Shown: piece by piece, positions 17,603 through 26,321 of the stretch
How positions within the stretch are numbered: position 1 is the first letter of the stretch
Layout of the letters: every line of letters begins with the position of its first letter
Assembly: GCA_016869595.1 (NCBI GenBank)
Contig: VGDT01000001.1
Location: 124,001 to 188,000 of the forward strand
DNA length: 64,000 bases
Direction of reading: 5' to 3'
DNA from: Alphaproteobacteria bacterium
Lineage (GTDB): Bacteria > Pseudomonadota > Alphaproteobacteria > Rhizobiales > Beijerinckiaceae
Program-made: the position numbers and the translations under genes
The notes under the pieces: model-generated
Databases searched by the model: none
What the model was told of the DNA's origin: nothing
What the model saw: the letters and a program-made list of their open reading frames with translations, nothing else

Positions 17603-20446
17603 TCACCCTGCCACCATTACGCGTTCGTGGCCAAGGTCGGGTTCGCCGCAGCGCTCTAATATCTTTTGGCGCGCAGCGTCGCGCAATGCGACCGCCGCCT
17701 GAAAGTCGTCGCCCTTGGGCTCGATCGGCGCGCCGATATGAACGGCGATGGGGCCGCGCCTGAACAGCCATGAATTGCTGCGCAAGATCGAGCGCGTGCC
17801 GCGTATGGTGATTGGCGCGACCGGGAGCCTCAATTGCGCGGCGGTCGAAAAGGCGCCGATATGGAACCCGAGCAGTCCCGGCATTCGCGAAAAGGTTCCT
17901 TCCGGAAACCAGACCAGCCGCACGCCGGCGCGCGCTGACTGCAAGGCGGCCCGCGCATCGGCCACGCCGCCTGCCGGATCAGTCCGCCGCACGAAGATTG
18001 CGCCCAAACGCCGCAAGAAGGGACCAGCGACGCGCTGATGCGCGAGCTCTTCCTTCGCAATGAACGAAAGCTCTCCCGGACAGACTGCGACAAGCACGGC
18101 GCTGTCAAGATAGCTTGAATGGTTGGCGATAAGAATCGCGCTTTCTTGCGGGACCGCCGCGTCGCGCGTGATGGTAAGCGGACATCCGATCAAGCGGAAA
18201 AACAGTCGAGCGGCCGTGCCGACAAGTTGGTGGCGCCATATCCGCTTTGGCGTCAACAGCACGCATGGCCACACGAAGGCGCCGATCAAGGCCAGCATGC
18301 TCCACGCACAGGCATTGTAGGCCGAGATCGCGAAATTGGCTGAGAGGCGGCGTAGCCGAGGCGCGACGCCGGAGAGGGCGATACGCACAAGCTGCCATTG
18401 CGGGCTCGTCCCCTTCGTTCGTAACTGACCGGTTTCGAACATGACGCGCGCGGTCGAGCGTCTTATTTTACCGCTTGATGTTTTCGGGATGGTGTGCGGC
18501 GGAACGAGAACGACTTCATCCGGCGCAAGATCAAGCAAGGATTGAGAGGTTTCGCTGATCCTTTTGCGCAAAGACTCGCGGCGCGTATCGTCGATCAGGC
18601 GCGTTTCGGCGAGGACAATGAGCCTCTCCGTCCCGGCGCGCGCATCGATCGCGGGAAACGCCGCGACGCAGCCCTTTCTCGTCCCGTCGAGCGCCCCGAC
18701 AGCTTCTTCCAGCTCCTGCGGATAGATGTTGCGTCCGGCGCGCTTGATCAGATCCTTGATGCGGCCGGTGATGAAAATATCGCCGCCTGCGATGTAGCCG
18801 CGATCGCCTGTCTCGAGCCAATCGCCGTCAAAGAGCGCGGCAGTCTTTTCCGGATTTTGGAAATATCCTCGCGTCGCCGACGGCCCACGAAATTGGATGC
18901 GCCCTTCCCGTCGCTCCGGCAATTCGCGACTGGCGTCGTCGACGACGCGGATTTCGTGGTGAGGCAGAGGCCGTCCACAGGCCACTAATGAGATGACGCC
19001 TTCGACGCCTGGGTCCGCGATCCGTGCAATGCCGTCGCGATCGAGCGCCTTGCGATCCACGCGATCGATGAGTGGTCCTCGGCCGGGCGGCGGGAAAGCA
19101 AGTCCAACGGCATTTTCCGCCAGCCCGTAAACCGGGGTCATCATCTCGGGTCGAAAGCCGTAAGGCGCAAATCGTTGAGCGAAGCGCGCAAGGGACGTCG
19201 GGCTCACGGGCTCTGCGCCGTTCATGATCGCCCGCAAAGATGAGAGATCAAGGCCGTTGATCTTGGCGCCGTCGATCGCCTTCAGACACAGTTCATAAGC
19301 AAAATTCGGGGCCGCGGAGATCGTCGCCTTATGCGTGTCGATCGCCCAAAACCAGCGCGCCGGATCAGCGAGAAAGGACAGCGGCGACATGATGAGCGCC
19401 GACGCTCCGTAATAGAGACTGCCAAGCCAGCAGCCAATCAGCCCCATGTCATGATAGAGCGGCAGCCAGCTCACGACCCTATCCGCTGACGAAGCCTTCA
19501 GCACGCCGCCCATGGCGCGGATGTTTGCGAGAAGATTGGCGTGAGACAGCACGACGCCCTTTGGATCGCCGGTGCTGCCTGACGTGTATTGGATCAGCGC
19601 CGTGGCGTCGGACGGCGCCGGCAATGGCGCGGATATTGGCGCAGCCGAGTTCAGATCTGGAATCGTAACGATGTGTTGAAGCGCGCTCACGAGCCCATAG
19701 AGCAATTTCCCGACGACTCTGATCTCGGCGTTGGTGATGAGCACGCTGGCTTCAGCGTTCGACAATATCCCGGCCTGGCGGCGAAGATGGTCCTCGATCT
19801 GCGCTAAGCGAAAGGGCGGATAGATCGGCACGGGAACAGCGCCGCAGAACAAAACCGAAAAGAACGCGATGAAAAAATCGCGGCTGGTCGGCAGCATGAT
19901 CGCGACGCGATCTCCAGACCCAACGCCGCGTTCAACGAGCCCGCCCGCAGCCGCGCGCGCGGCGTGATAGAGCTCGCCATAGGTCAGCGGCTCTGGAGAA
20001 CCCTCGGGCCGCCAAAGCAAAACATGTTCGCGGTCGCCATGGCGCTCAGCGTGCTGAGCGAGCGCATCGATCAGCGTTTTGGCCTCGATCGGCTCGTCCA
20101 CGGTCTTAAGCGTGGTGGGCGAGATGGGTCGAGGCAATGTTGGAGCAATAGCCGCGCCGGCGGCGAGGACCGCATTTACGAGATCGCGAGGACGGTTCGC
20201 TTCTCCGATGAGTCTTTCGGGGAGCTGCACCTTGAATTTGCGATTAAGCCGCAACAGCAGCTCTGCGCGCGACAGGCTGTCGAGCGCCAGATCTCGATCG
20301 AGGTCACTGTCGAGCCGGACGAGTCGGGAATCGACGAAGTCAGGATGCAGCTCGATGACGAGCGCGCGAACAACCTCAAGCACAGCCGAATGCGCATCTT
20401 CCTTTTGCATCGGCGGGTCATCTTCAACGCCTGAATTCGCGTCCAT
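17603..20446 (-). CDS. Trifunctional acyl carrier protein / acyl-AMP ligase / glycerolipid-type acyltransferase
   Basis: About 947 residues in three parts. First comes an acyl carrier domain with the phosphopantetheine site DLALDSLSR (Ser57). Next is an adenylate-forming ligase resembling fatty acyl-AMP ligases (YTSGSTGDPKGVVLSH, WLPLYHDMGLIG, the YGLAE block and the C-terminal Lys in TSSGKIRR). Last is a PlsC-like acyltransferase after one or two hydrophobic spans (NHSSYLD for the HX4D motif, FPEGTFSR for the second block). It could activate a free fatty acid, load it on its own carrier domain and transfer it to a lipid acceptor, similar in concept to Aas. The start is set at MDANSG, preceded by a weak GGTGG. 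An ATG 21 bases earlier is possible. The substrate is unknown. Confidence 0.88.
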   Translation of the reverse strand: MDANSGVEDDPPMQKEDAHSAVLEVVRALVIELHPDFVDSRLVRLDSDLDRDLALDSLSRAELLLRLNRKFKVQLPERLIGEANRPRDLVNAVLAAGAAIAPTLPRPISPTTLKTVDEPIEAKTLIDALAQHAERHGDREHVLLWRPEGSPEPLTYGELYHAARAAAGGLVERGVGSGDRVAIMLPTSRDFFIAFFSVLFCGAVPVPIYPPFRLAQIEDHLRRQAGILSNAEASVLITNAEIRVVGKLLYGLVSALQHIVTIPDLNSAAPISAPLPAPSDATALIQYTSGSTGDPKGVVLSHANLLANIRAMGGVLKASSADRVVSWLPLYHDMGLIGCWLGSLYYGASALIMSPLSFLADPARWFWAIDTHKATISAAPNFAYELCLKAIDGAKINGLDLSSLRAIMNGAEPVSPTSLARFAQRFAPYGFRPEMMTPVYGLAENAVGLAFPPPGRGPLIDRVDRKALDRDGIARIADPGVEGVISLVACGRPLPHHEIRVVDDASRELPERREGRIQFRGPSATRGYFQNPEKTAALFDGDWLETGDRGYIAGGDIFITGRIKDLIKRAGRNIYPQELEEAVGALDGTRKGCVAAFPAIDARAGTERLIVLAETRLIDDTRRESLRKRISETSQSLLDLAPDEVVLVPPHTIPKTSSGKIRRSTARVMFETGQLRTKGTSPQWQLVRIALSGVAPRLRRLSANFAISAYNACAWSMLALIGAFVWPCVLLTPKRIWRHQLVGTAARLFFRLIGCPLTITRDAAVPQESAILIANHSSYLDSAVLVAVCPGELSFIAKEELAHQRVAGPFLRRLGAIFVRRTDPAGGVADARAALQSARAGVRLVWFPEGTFSRMPGLLGFHIGAFSTAAQLRLPVAPITIRGTRSILRSNSWLFRRGPIAVHIGAPIEPKGDDFQAAVALRDAARQKILERCGEPDLGHERVMVAG

Positions 20447-20595
20447 GGCGTTTCCACCCAAGCGCATACAACAGAGCGCCTCCACTAGAATTTATGATCG
20501 CGCCTTCCGCTCGGCGAGTCGGCGCAGAAGATTCTGCCCGAGCTTGGCGAACGAGCTTACAAGCTCGGCGGCGGGGAAGTTGCGGCGAAAGCAGG

Positions 20596-21765
20596 CTAAG
20601 CGGCGAGATCGGCGACGACCGCGTCAAGCACCGGAAAGCCTTCCGAGCTTACGCGAAGCTTGTTCTCGCGGGTGAATTCGACGAGCCCGTCGCCAATCAG
20701 TTCGCTGATGCGCGATTGCGACAGACGCTTGCCGGTGAGGAGGAAATAGCGCTGCGGATCGAGGCCTTCGCGCAACCTAAGCCCCATCAGTAGGAATTCG
20801 TCGCCCTCCTGCTCGGAGGAGAGCAATTCATCCTCGATGAGGCCATGGCCCTCCGTCTCGACGCAGGTCAGCCACATCTCGGGGTGCCGCTCGGCGGCTT
20901 GGGCGCGCCGTCCGCGAGGCGTGACGATCCGCCCATGAGCGCCAGGACCGACGCCGACATATTCTCCATAGCGCCAATAGACCAGATTATGCCGGCACTC
21001 GGCGCCCGGCCGCGCGTGATTGGAGACTTCGTAAGCGGGCAGGCCTGCGCGGGCGGCGACTTCCTGAGTCGCGTCCCAGAGCGCGCGTTGAACGTTGGCG
21101 TCCGGCAACGCCATCTTGCCGGCGTTGACCATGCGCTCGAACATCGTGTCGGGCTCGATCGTCAACTGATAGAGCGAGACATGCTCCGGCGCACGGGCGA
21201 GCGCCAGCTCCAGCTCTTTTCGCCAGGCGGCGGGCGTTTGGCCGGAGCGTCCGTAGATCAGATCGAAGGATGTGCGCTCAAAAACGGAATTGGCGACGTC
21301 GAGCGCCATCAGCGCTTCCGCGACGGAATGCTGCCGTCCGAGCGCACGAAGGTCGATGTCGTTCAAGGCCTGCAGGCCGAGGGACACGCGGTTAACGCCG
21401 GCGGCCTTGAAGCCTCTAAAGCGCGAGGCCTCGACGCTCGTCGGATTGGCCTCGAGCGTGATCTCGCAATCTTTGGCGAGAGTCCAATGGCTTGAAATCT
21501 GGGATAGGATCGCTTCCGTCGTCGAAGGCGACATCAGCGACGGCGTGCCGCCGCCAAAAAAGATTGAACGGACCTGGCGTCCGGGAGTCAGCGCGGCGCG
21601 GTGCGCGAGCTCGACGCTAAAGGCTTCGACGAAGCGGTCCTCGTCGACGTCGCCGCGCCGGACGTGGCTGTTGAAGTCGCAATAGGGGCATTTCGACAGG
21701 CAAAACGGCCAGTGGACATAGACGCCGAAGCCTGGGTCGAAAGCGTTGCGAATCGGTGTCGCCAT
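20596..21765 (-). CDS. hemW: Radical SAM heme chaperone HemW (coproporphyrinogen III oxidase-like)
   Basis: A 389-residue radical SAM protein. The cluster motif is CLSKCPYC (C-x3-C-x2-C) within VHWPFCLSKCPYCDFNSH, the hallmark that separates HemW from true HemN, which has an extra cysteine. FFGGGTPSLM and the VSLGLQALND segment fit. HemW inserts heme into respiratory proteins and was formerly misannotated as oxygen-independent coproporphyrinogen oxidase. The end is well conserved (GDGLVEFTRENKLRVSSEG). There is no co-oriented partner. Confidence 0.95.
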   Translation of the reverse strand: MATPIRNAFDPGFGVYVHWPFCLSKCPYCDFNSHVRRGDVDEDRFVEAFSVELAHRAALTPGRQVRSIFFGGGTPSLMSPSTTEAILSQISSHWTLAKDCEITLEANPTSVEASRFRGFKAAGVNRVSLGLQALNDIDLRALGRQHSVAEALMALDVANSVFERTSFDLIYGRSGQTPAAWRKELELALARAPEHVSLYQLTIEPDTMFERMVNAGKMALPDANVQRALWDATQEVAARAGLPAYEVSNHARPGAECRHNLVYWRYGEYVGVGPGAHGRIVTPRGRRAQAAERHPEMWLTCVETEGHGLIEDELLSSEQEGDEFLLMGLRLREGLDPQRYFLLTGKRLSQSRISELIGDGLVEFTRENKLRVSSEGFPVLDAVVADLAA

Positions 21766-21839
21766 GGCCCTTTATCGCATGGAATGGCGGGAAAAGGCAC
21801 GGCGGCAGAGCCGATTCGGCCGGTCTTTCGGGAGGCTGT

Positions 21840-22325
21840 ATGTCGTTTTGGAAAGCTTGGCGGTCCTGGCGGAGAGATGCGGCCGCTCAGCCCGATCCCG
21901 CGATGCTGGCGATCGCTGAAGCGATCTCCCGTAATCTCGCGATCCTTGGCCTCTTCGTCGATTCGAAACAGTACGGGCGCGGCTTTTTCGAAATCAAAGC
22001 GTCGACCTCGCCCAGGCTCATCACCACACCTGATGGGACAGAGGCGTCGGGAATTGCGCTCCTGCTCGCTGGCGGATATGAGCCGCCGACACTCGTTTTC
22101 GAACAGATCAACTCTCTGCAGCGCGGCTTGGGGCGCGCCATGGTCGAGGTGGTCATAGCAGGTGTAAAAGAGCGGCCGGGCGCCTTCGGGCGGCTGCGAG
22201 TCAACGACCTTTCGCCGCGCTTGCAGGACGGGCGGCGATGGTGGGAGCATGTCGCCGCAGCGCATCCGGAATTCGAGTGGGTGATCACGCATGAGGAGCC
22301 GTTTGGAAGCGCGCCCCCGACGTGA
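21840..22325 (+). CDS. Hypothetical protein, partner of the metallopeptidase-like gene
   Basis: A 161-residue protein starting MSFWKAWRSWRRD after a good ribosome-binding site (GGGAGGCT, 7 bases upstream). An in-frame upstream extension lacks a matching site and is rejected. The sequence is mixed alpha/beta with no signal peptide, membrane span or known motif. It ends in WEHVAAAHPEFEWVITHEE. It overlaps the following gene by 35 bases if that gene uses its first ATG, which indicates co-expression. The function is unknown to me. Confidence 0.65.
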   Translation: MSFWKAWRSWRRDAAAQPDPAMLAIAEAISRNLAILGLFVDSKQYGRGFFEIKASTSPRLITTPDGTEASGIALLLAGGYEPPTLVFEQINSLQRGLGRAMVEVVIAGVKERPGAFGRLRVNDLSPRLQDGRRWWEHVAAAHPEFEWVITHEEPFGSAPPT

Positions 22326-22986
22326 GGGGCAGGAACTCGGCGCGTTGGCTTTTGTGCGCCGCTGGTTCGGGGCTGCGCCGCGCACTGACCCGGCGCCTGC
22401 GCAGACGGCGAGCGAGATCAAAAACTCCCCCGATTTCTTAAAGAAGCAGCAAAGGCTCGCGGCGCTCGCCCGCGAGTTCGGCTATGATGCGGACAAAGTG
22501 ACGCTCAGCCCGCAGACGAAGACCTTCGATTATCTCGGCCAGAGCTTTACTTCGGAGGGTCAGTCTTTCTCCGACGGCCGCATTGAAATCTATTTCGACC
22601 CGCAGATGAGCGACGCGCGTCTCGGCTGCTGCCTCGCGCATGAGCTGCAGCATATGCGCTATTTCGCGGTGCGCGACGCCTATCGCGCAGAGCCGGCAGA
22701 TGGCCCGCTGCATCGGCGCTTCGCCAAATATGCGCCGGAAGCGCTCGCGGCGCAGCGCGGCGTTTCCAACTATTCAAACGAACATTGGGACACTTGGAAA
22801 GGCGACGCGCGGCCGAAGCTTTTTTCTATGGAATTGGAGGAGGGAGAAAGCGAACCGATCAATGAGACGATCGCGGAGGTCGCCAAGGCGCTCTACAATT
22901 GGGGGCCTGACGTGCGCATCAATCCTCTGTGGAGAGAGCTGCACGATGCGATCAACGAGGAATATGCGGCGCTGCGCGGCGGATAG
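22291..22986 (+). CDS. Putative HExxH zinc metallopeptidase-like protein
   Basis: A 231-residue protein with the motif AHELQHMRYF near residue 118, an HExxH zinc-binding signature. A downstream acidic helix with INETIAEVAKAL could supply the third ligand. No signal peptide is seen, so it should act in the cytoplasm. The first ATG overlaps the previous gene by 35 bases. A TTG at 22345, preceded by GGGGCAGGAA, is a plausible alternative that would remove 18 residues. I recognise no named peptidase family. HExxH also occurs by chance, so activity is inference. Confidence 0.65.
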   Translation: MRSRLEARPRREGQELGALAFVRRWFGAAPRTDPAPAQTASEIKNSPDFLKKQQRLAALAREFGYDADKVTLSPQTKTFDYLGQSFTSEGQSFSDGRIEIYFDPQMSDARLGCCLAHELQHMRYFAVRDAYRAEPADGPLHRRFAKYAPEALAAQRGVSNYSNEHWDTWKGDARPKLFSMELEEGESEPINETIAEVAKALYNWGPDVRINPLWRELHDAINEEYAALRGG

Positions 22987-22998
22987 AGCGTCGCCCTT

Positions 22999-24060
22999 TC
23001 ACGGCTTGCGTTCCCGTTCGAGCAGCTCGCGCTTGCGCTCAACGCCCCAATGGTAGCCGGAAAGCGCGCCGTCGCTGCGCACGACGCGATGGCAGGGAAC
23101 GGCGAGCGAAACCGGATTGGCGGCGCACGCCTGCGCGACCGCGCGCGTCGCCTTCGGCGCGCCGATGCGTCGCGCAATCTCGGCGTAGCTTGCCGTCTTG
23201 CCCGCTGGAATCTTTCGGAGGGCGGCCCAGACGCGCTGCTGAAAGGCCGTGCCGCGCATATCGAGCGGCAGATCGAAGCGCGAGCAAGGCCGCTCCACCA
23301 TCCCCACCGCCGCGGCGACATAGCGCTCGAACGTCTCATCGCCGCCGATGAGCGTCGCGCGCGGAAATCGATCCTGCAGATTGCGCAACAGCTCTTCGGG
23401 CTCGTCGCCGAGCGAGATGGCGCAAATGCCCTTCGTGCTCGCGGCGACGAGCACCGCTCCCAAAGATGATTGGCCTATGGCGAAGCGGATCGTTTCGCGC
23501 GGAGCCCCCGCGCGATAGGCGCTCGGCGTCATGCCCAATGTTTCCTTCGCTGTCGCATAGAAGCGCGCGCTCGAATTATAGCCTGATCCATAAATCGCCT
23601 CGGTCACCGTTCGGCTTTCCTTCAGTCCATCGCGCAGGCGGGCGCGTCGATGCGCCTGGGCATAGGCCTTGGGCGTGACTCCCGCGACGCGCGAAAATAG
23701 TCGGTGGAAATGATAGGGGCTCAGCCCGACAGTTTGCGCAAGCTGCGTAAGCGTCGGCGGAACCTCCGCCGCTTCGATCATCCGACAGGCGCGGGCGATC
23801 TTCTCCGCGTCTTGCGCCTGCTGCGACGGCGCGTCAGGGCGACAGCGACGGCAGGGACGAAAACCTTGAGCCTCAGCTTCCGCCGCCGTGGCGCAGAAGC
23901 GCACATTGGCGCGCTTCGCTGGCCGGGACGGGCAGGAGGGGCGGCAATAGACGCCGGTCGTTTCAACGCAATAATAGAAGTCGCCATCGCGGCGGGCGTC
24001 GCGCGCGATAACCGCCGCCCAGCGGGCCTCGTCAATATCCAGGGTATTTGCCTGCTTCAT
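22999..24060 (-). CDS. ada: Bifunctional DNA-repair methyltransferase/transcriptional activator Ada
   Basis: A 353-residue protein with the full Ada layout. The N-terminal zinc domain has Cys39, Cys43, Cys70 and Cys73 (E. coli 38, 42, 69, 72), which takes methyl groups from phosphotriesters. An AraC-type helix-turn-helix region follows (LAQTVGLSPYHFHRLF). The C-terminal O6-alkylguanine methyltransferase has the AVPCHRVV acceptor site. The ATG at 24060 is chosen because MKQANTLDIDEARW lines up with the E. coli start. In-frame ATGs further upstream would add unmatched residues. Confidence 0.95.
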   Translation of the reverse strand: MKQANTLDIDEARWAAVIARDARRDGDFYYCVETTGVYCRPSCPSRPAKRANVRFCATAAEAEAQGFRPCRRCRPDAPSQQAQDAEKIARACRMIEAAEVPPTLTQLAQTVGLSPYHFHRLFSRVAGVTPKAYAQAHRRARLRDGLKESRTVTEAIYGSGYNSSARFYATAKETLGMTPSAYRAGAPRETIRFAIGQSSLGAVLVAASTKGICAISLGDEPEELLRNLQDRFPRATLIGGDETFERYVAAAVGMVERPCSRFDLPLDMRGTAFQQRVWAALRKIPAGKTASYAEIARRIGAPKATRAVAQACAANPVSLAVPCHRVVRSDGALSGYHWGVERKRELLERERKP

Positions 24061-24191
24061 GTCGTCGGCTTGCATACACCCATCATCCAACTTTCTCGCC
24101 ATTCGTCGCAATGCGTTTCTTGCTGTCAAATCGGCTGACATACCCGTTGCGCGCTCCTATGCTGCGCGACTAAAGCCGAGGGCCGGACGGG

Positions 24192-25217
24192 ATGAGGGGA
24201 ACACGTTACGTTGCAGCCTTTACACGCCGGGCCGCAATCGCCGGCGCGAGCGCAAGCCTCGCTTGCTTTGGCGCGTGTGCTGAAACGGCTTCGACTCTGC
24301 TCGTCACACACTCAGCGGCGCTGGCGCATGACATGGGGCCGACGCATGTCGAACGGCCTGAGCGTCTCCGCGCTATCCTGAGCGCGTTAGATGACGCGCG
24401 CTTCGCGAATCTCGTACGCGTTGAAGCGCCCATAGCGTCACAAGAGGCGCTGCTACGCGCCCATAGTTCAGAGCATTTGTCGCGCCTCGCAAAGTCGGCG
24501 CCCTTCGGGGACTATGTGCGCATTGGTCCGGACGTCGCCATGAACAGCGCCACGCATGAAGCCGCGTTGCGGGCGGCGGGCGGCGCGATCGTAGCCGTCG
24601 ACGCGGTCATGCGCGGCGACGCCAAGAGCGCTTTTGTCGCCATGCGGCCGCCGGGCCATCACGTGACCCGCAATACGCCGATGGGCTTCTGCTTTTTCAA
24701 CAACGCCGCTATTGCAGCCTTGCATGCGCGCGCGGCTCATGGCGCGTCGCGTATCGCTATCGTCGATTTCGACGTGCATCACGGCAATGGCGTTCAGGAG
24801 ATTTTCTGGAGCGAGCCGAACGTGCTTTACGCGTCGACGCATCAAATGCCGCTCTACCCAGGTACTGGCGCAATTAGCGAAACCGGCGCGCATGACACGA
24901 TCGTCAACGCGCCGCTCGTGAAGGGCGACGGCGGCTCGCAATTTCGCGAGGCGCTCGCATCGCGCATTCTGCCGCGTCTCGACGCATTTTCGCCCGATCT
25001 CATCGTTCTTTGCGCAGGCTTCGACGCCCATCTGCATGATCCGCTTGGCGGATTGCGTCTCGTCGCTGAGGATTTCAGAGACGTGACTTTGCGTGTGATG
25101 GAGATCGCAGCGCGCCGCTGCGAGGGGCGTATCATCTCGCTGCTCGAAGGCGGCTATCGGCCCCAAGATCTTGCGCGCAGCGTCGCGGCGCATGTCGGCG
25201 CATTGATGGAGGCGTGA
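24192..25217 (+). CDS. Histone deacetylase-family hydrolase with apparent Tat signal
   Basis: A 341-residue member of the zinc-dependent HDAC/acetylpolyamine amidohydrolase superfamily. HVERPERL, MRPPGHHVTRNTPMGFCFFNN (split His-His and asparagine motifs), DFDVHHGNG (metal-binding Asp and His) and AGFDAHLHDPLGGL are intact. Substrates of such enzymes are acetylated small amines or proteins. The unusual part is the first 33 residues: FTRRAAIAGASASLACFGAC looks like a twin-arginine signal, possibly ending at a lipoprotein-type cysteine. If real, the enzyme is periplasmic. The core fold starts at STLLVTHSAALAHD, and a start there cannot be ruled out. Confidence 0.88.
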   Translation: MRGTRYVAAFTRRAAIAGASASLACFGACAETASTLLVTHSAALAHDMGPTHVERPERLRAILSALDDARFANLVRVEAPIASQEALLRAHSSEHLSRLAKSAPFGDYVRIGPDVAMNSATHEAALRAAGGAIVAVDAVMRGDAKSAFVAMRPPGHHVTRNTPMGFCFFNNAAIAALHARAAHGASRIAIVDFDVHHGNGVQEIFWSEPNVLYASTHQMPLYPGTGAISETGAHDTIVNAPLVKGDGGSQFREALASRILPRLDAFSPDLIVLCAGFDAHLHDPLGGLRLVAEDFRDVTLRVMEIAARRCEGRIISLLEGGYRPQDLARSVAAHVGALMEA

Positions 25218-25232
25218 GTCAGCCTGCGATTT

Positions 25233-25339
25233 GTCATTCCCGACCGCGCGACGCGCGTGATCGGGAATCCAGAAAAAATTTTGGATTCGGGTTAGCGGCT
25301 CTGGATTCCCGGTCAGGCCTTCGGCCTGCCGGGAATGAC
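25233..25339. repeat. Palindromic intergenic repeat element (REP/MITE-like)
   Basis: A 107-base element bounded by perfect inverted ends GTCATTCCCG and CGGGAATGAC. Inside, GGGAATCCAGA (25263-25273) pairs with TCTGGATTCCC (25300-25310), and further hairpins form around GCGCGACGCGCG and GCCTTCGGCC. Elements with such GTCATTCCCG ends are common between genes in Hyphomicrobiales. It lies between the HDAC gene and the convergent hisG and may act as a bidirectional terminator or mRNA stabiliser. Confidence 0.8.
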
Positions 25340-25346
25340 ATTCGGG

Positions 25347-26321
25347 TCAGCCAAGCCGCGCCGCGAGCTTGCTCCACAAGGCGTTCTCCGCCTGAAACAC
25401 ATAATCGAGCCGCGCACTGGTGACGCTTTTTGCGCCTTGGGCGATCAGCCAGTCCGCGAGCGCCGCGACCGTTTTCGCCGGACAGGAAAAGGTTGCCGAG
25501 TCATCGTCCTTTTCGCGCAGCGCCGCGCCGAAGTTGGCCTCAGCCTCACGCAGAAGATTCTGGTTCAAAGCAGGCAGACTCGCGCGCACGTCGCGCGTCG
25601 TGCGCGCTTCTTCTTCTGCGGCGATGCGCGAAAGAATGATGCGTGCGGCCTCGCGCGCCGCCTCGCTCCAAGGCGCGGTCAGCGAGGCGACGAGATTGGC
25701 CTGCGAGCGCAGAATGACGCCATCCTCGATGATCTTGAGCGCATTCGCCGCGAGCGTCGCGCCCGTCGTCGTGATGTCGACGATGAGATCGGCCGAGCCT
25801 GCAGCGGGCGCTCCTTCGGTGGCGCCGGAGCTTTCGACGATGCGATAATCGGATACGCCGTGCGTGGCAAAGAAGCGCCGCGTCGTATTGACGTATTTCG
25901 TCGCGACGCGCAGGCCGCGGCCGTGCCGCGTGCGAAATCCGTCGGCGACGTCGGCGAGATCGCTCATATAGCGCACGTCGATCCAGGCTTGTGGGACCGC
26001 GACGACGACATTGGCGGCGCCAAAGCCAAGCGGCGCAAGAAGCTCGACCGTCTTCTCGGCGTCAGCGATCTCTTCGCGCACCAAATCTTCGCCGGTGACG
26101 CCGAGATGCGCTTCACCCAAAGCCAGCCGACGCGTGATTTCGGAAGCGGAGAGATAGGCGACTTCCGCGCCTTCGACTCCGCCGACGGCGCCGCGATAAT
26201 CTCTCGCGCCCCGTCCTTGCGTCAGCTCCAAGCCGGCGCGCGCGAAGAAGGCGGCGGCGTTTTCCTGCAGCCGGCCTTTCGATGGAGAAGCGACGATGAG
26301 TTTTTGCGCGCGCGCCATCAT
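25347..26321 (-). CDS. hisG: ATP phosphoribosyltransferase, catalytic subunit
   Basis: A 324-residue HisG for the first step of histidine biosynthesis (ATP plus PRPP). It has ASPSKGRLQ at the start, LGVTGEDLV, and the PRPP-binding segment [20 protein letters not shown]. It overlaps the hisZ stop by 4 bases (ATGA), so the two subunits are translationally coupled. This fits the HisG-HisZ hetero-oligomer, in which HisZ supplies the regulatory role. The protein is longer than the minimal short HisG (about 210) because of a C-terminal extension. A longer upstream in-frame extension falls inside hisZ and is rejected. Confidence 0.95.
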   Translation of the reverse strand: MMARAQKLIVASPSKGRLQENAAAFFARAGLELTQGRGARDYRGAVGGVEGAEVAYLSASEITRRLALGEAHLGVTGEDLVREEIADAEKTVELLAPLGFGAANVVVAVPQAWIDVRYMSDLADVADGFRTRHGRGLRVATKYVNTTRRFFATHGVSDYRIVESSGATEGAPAAGSADLIVDITTTGATLAANALKIIEDGVILRSQANLVASLTAPWSEAAREAARIILSRIAAEEEARTTRDVRASLPALNQNLLREAEANFGAALREKDDDSATFSCPAKTVAALADWLIAQGAKSVTSARLDYVFQAENALWSKLAARLG

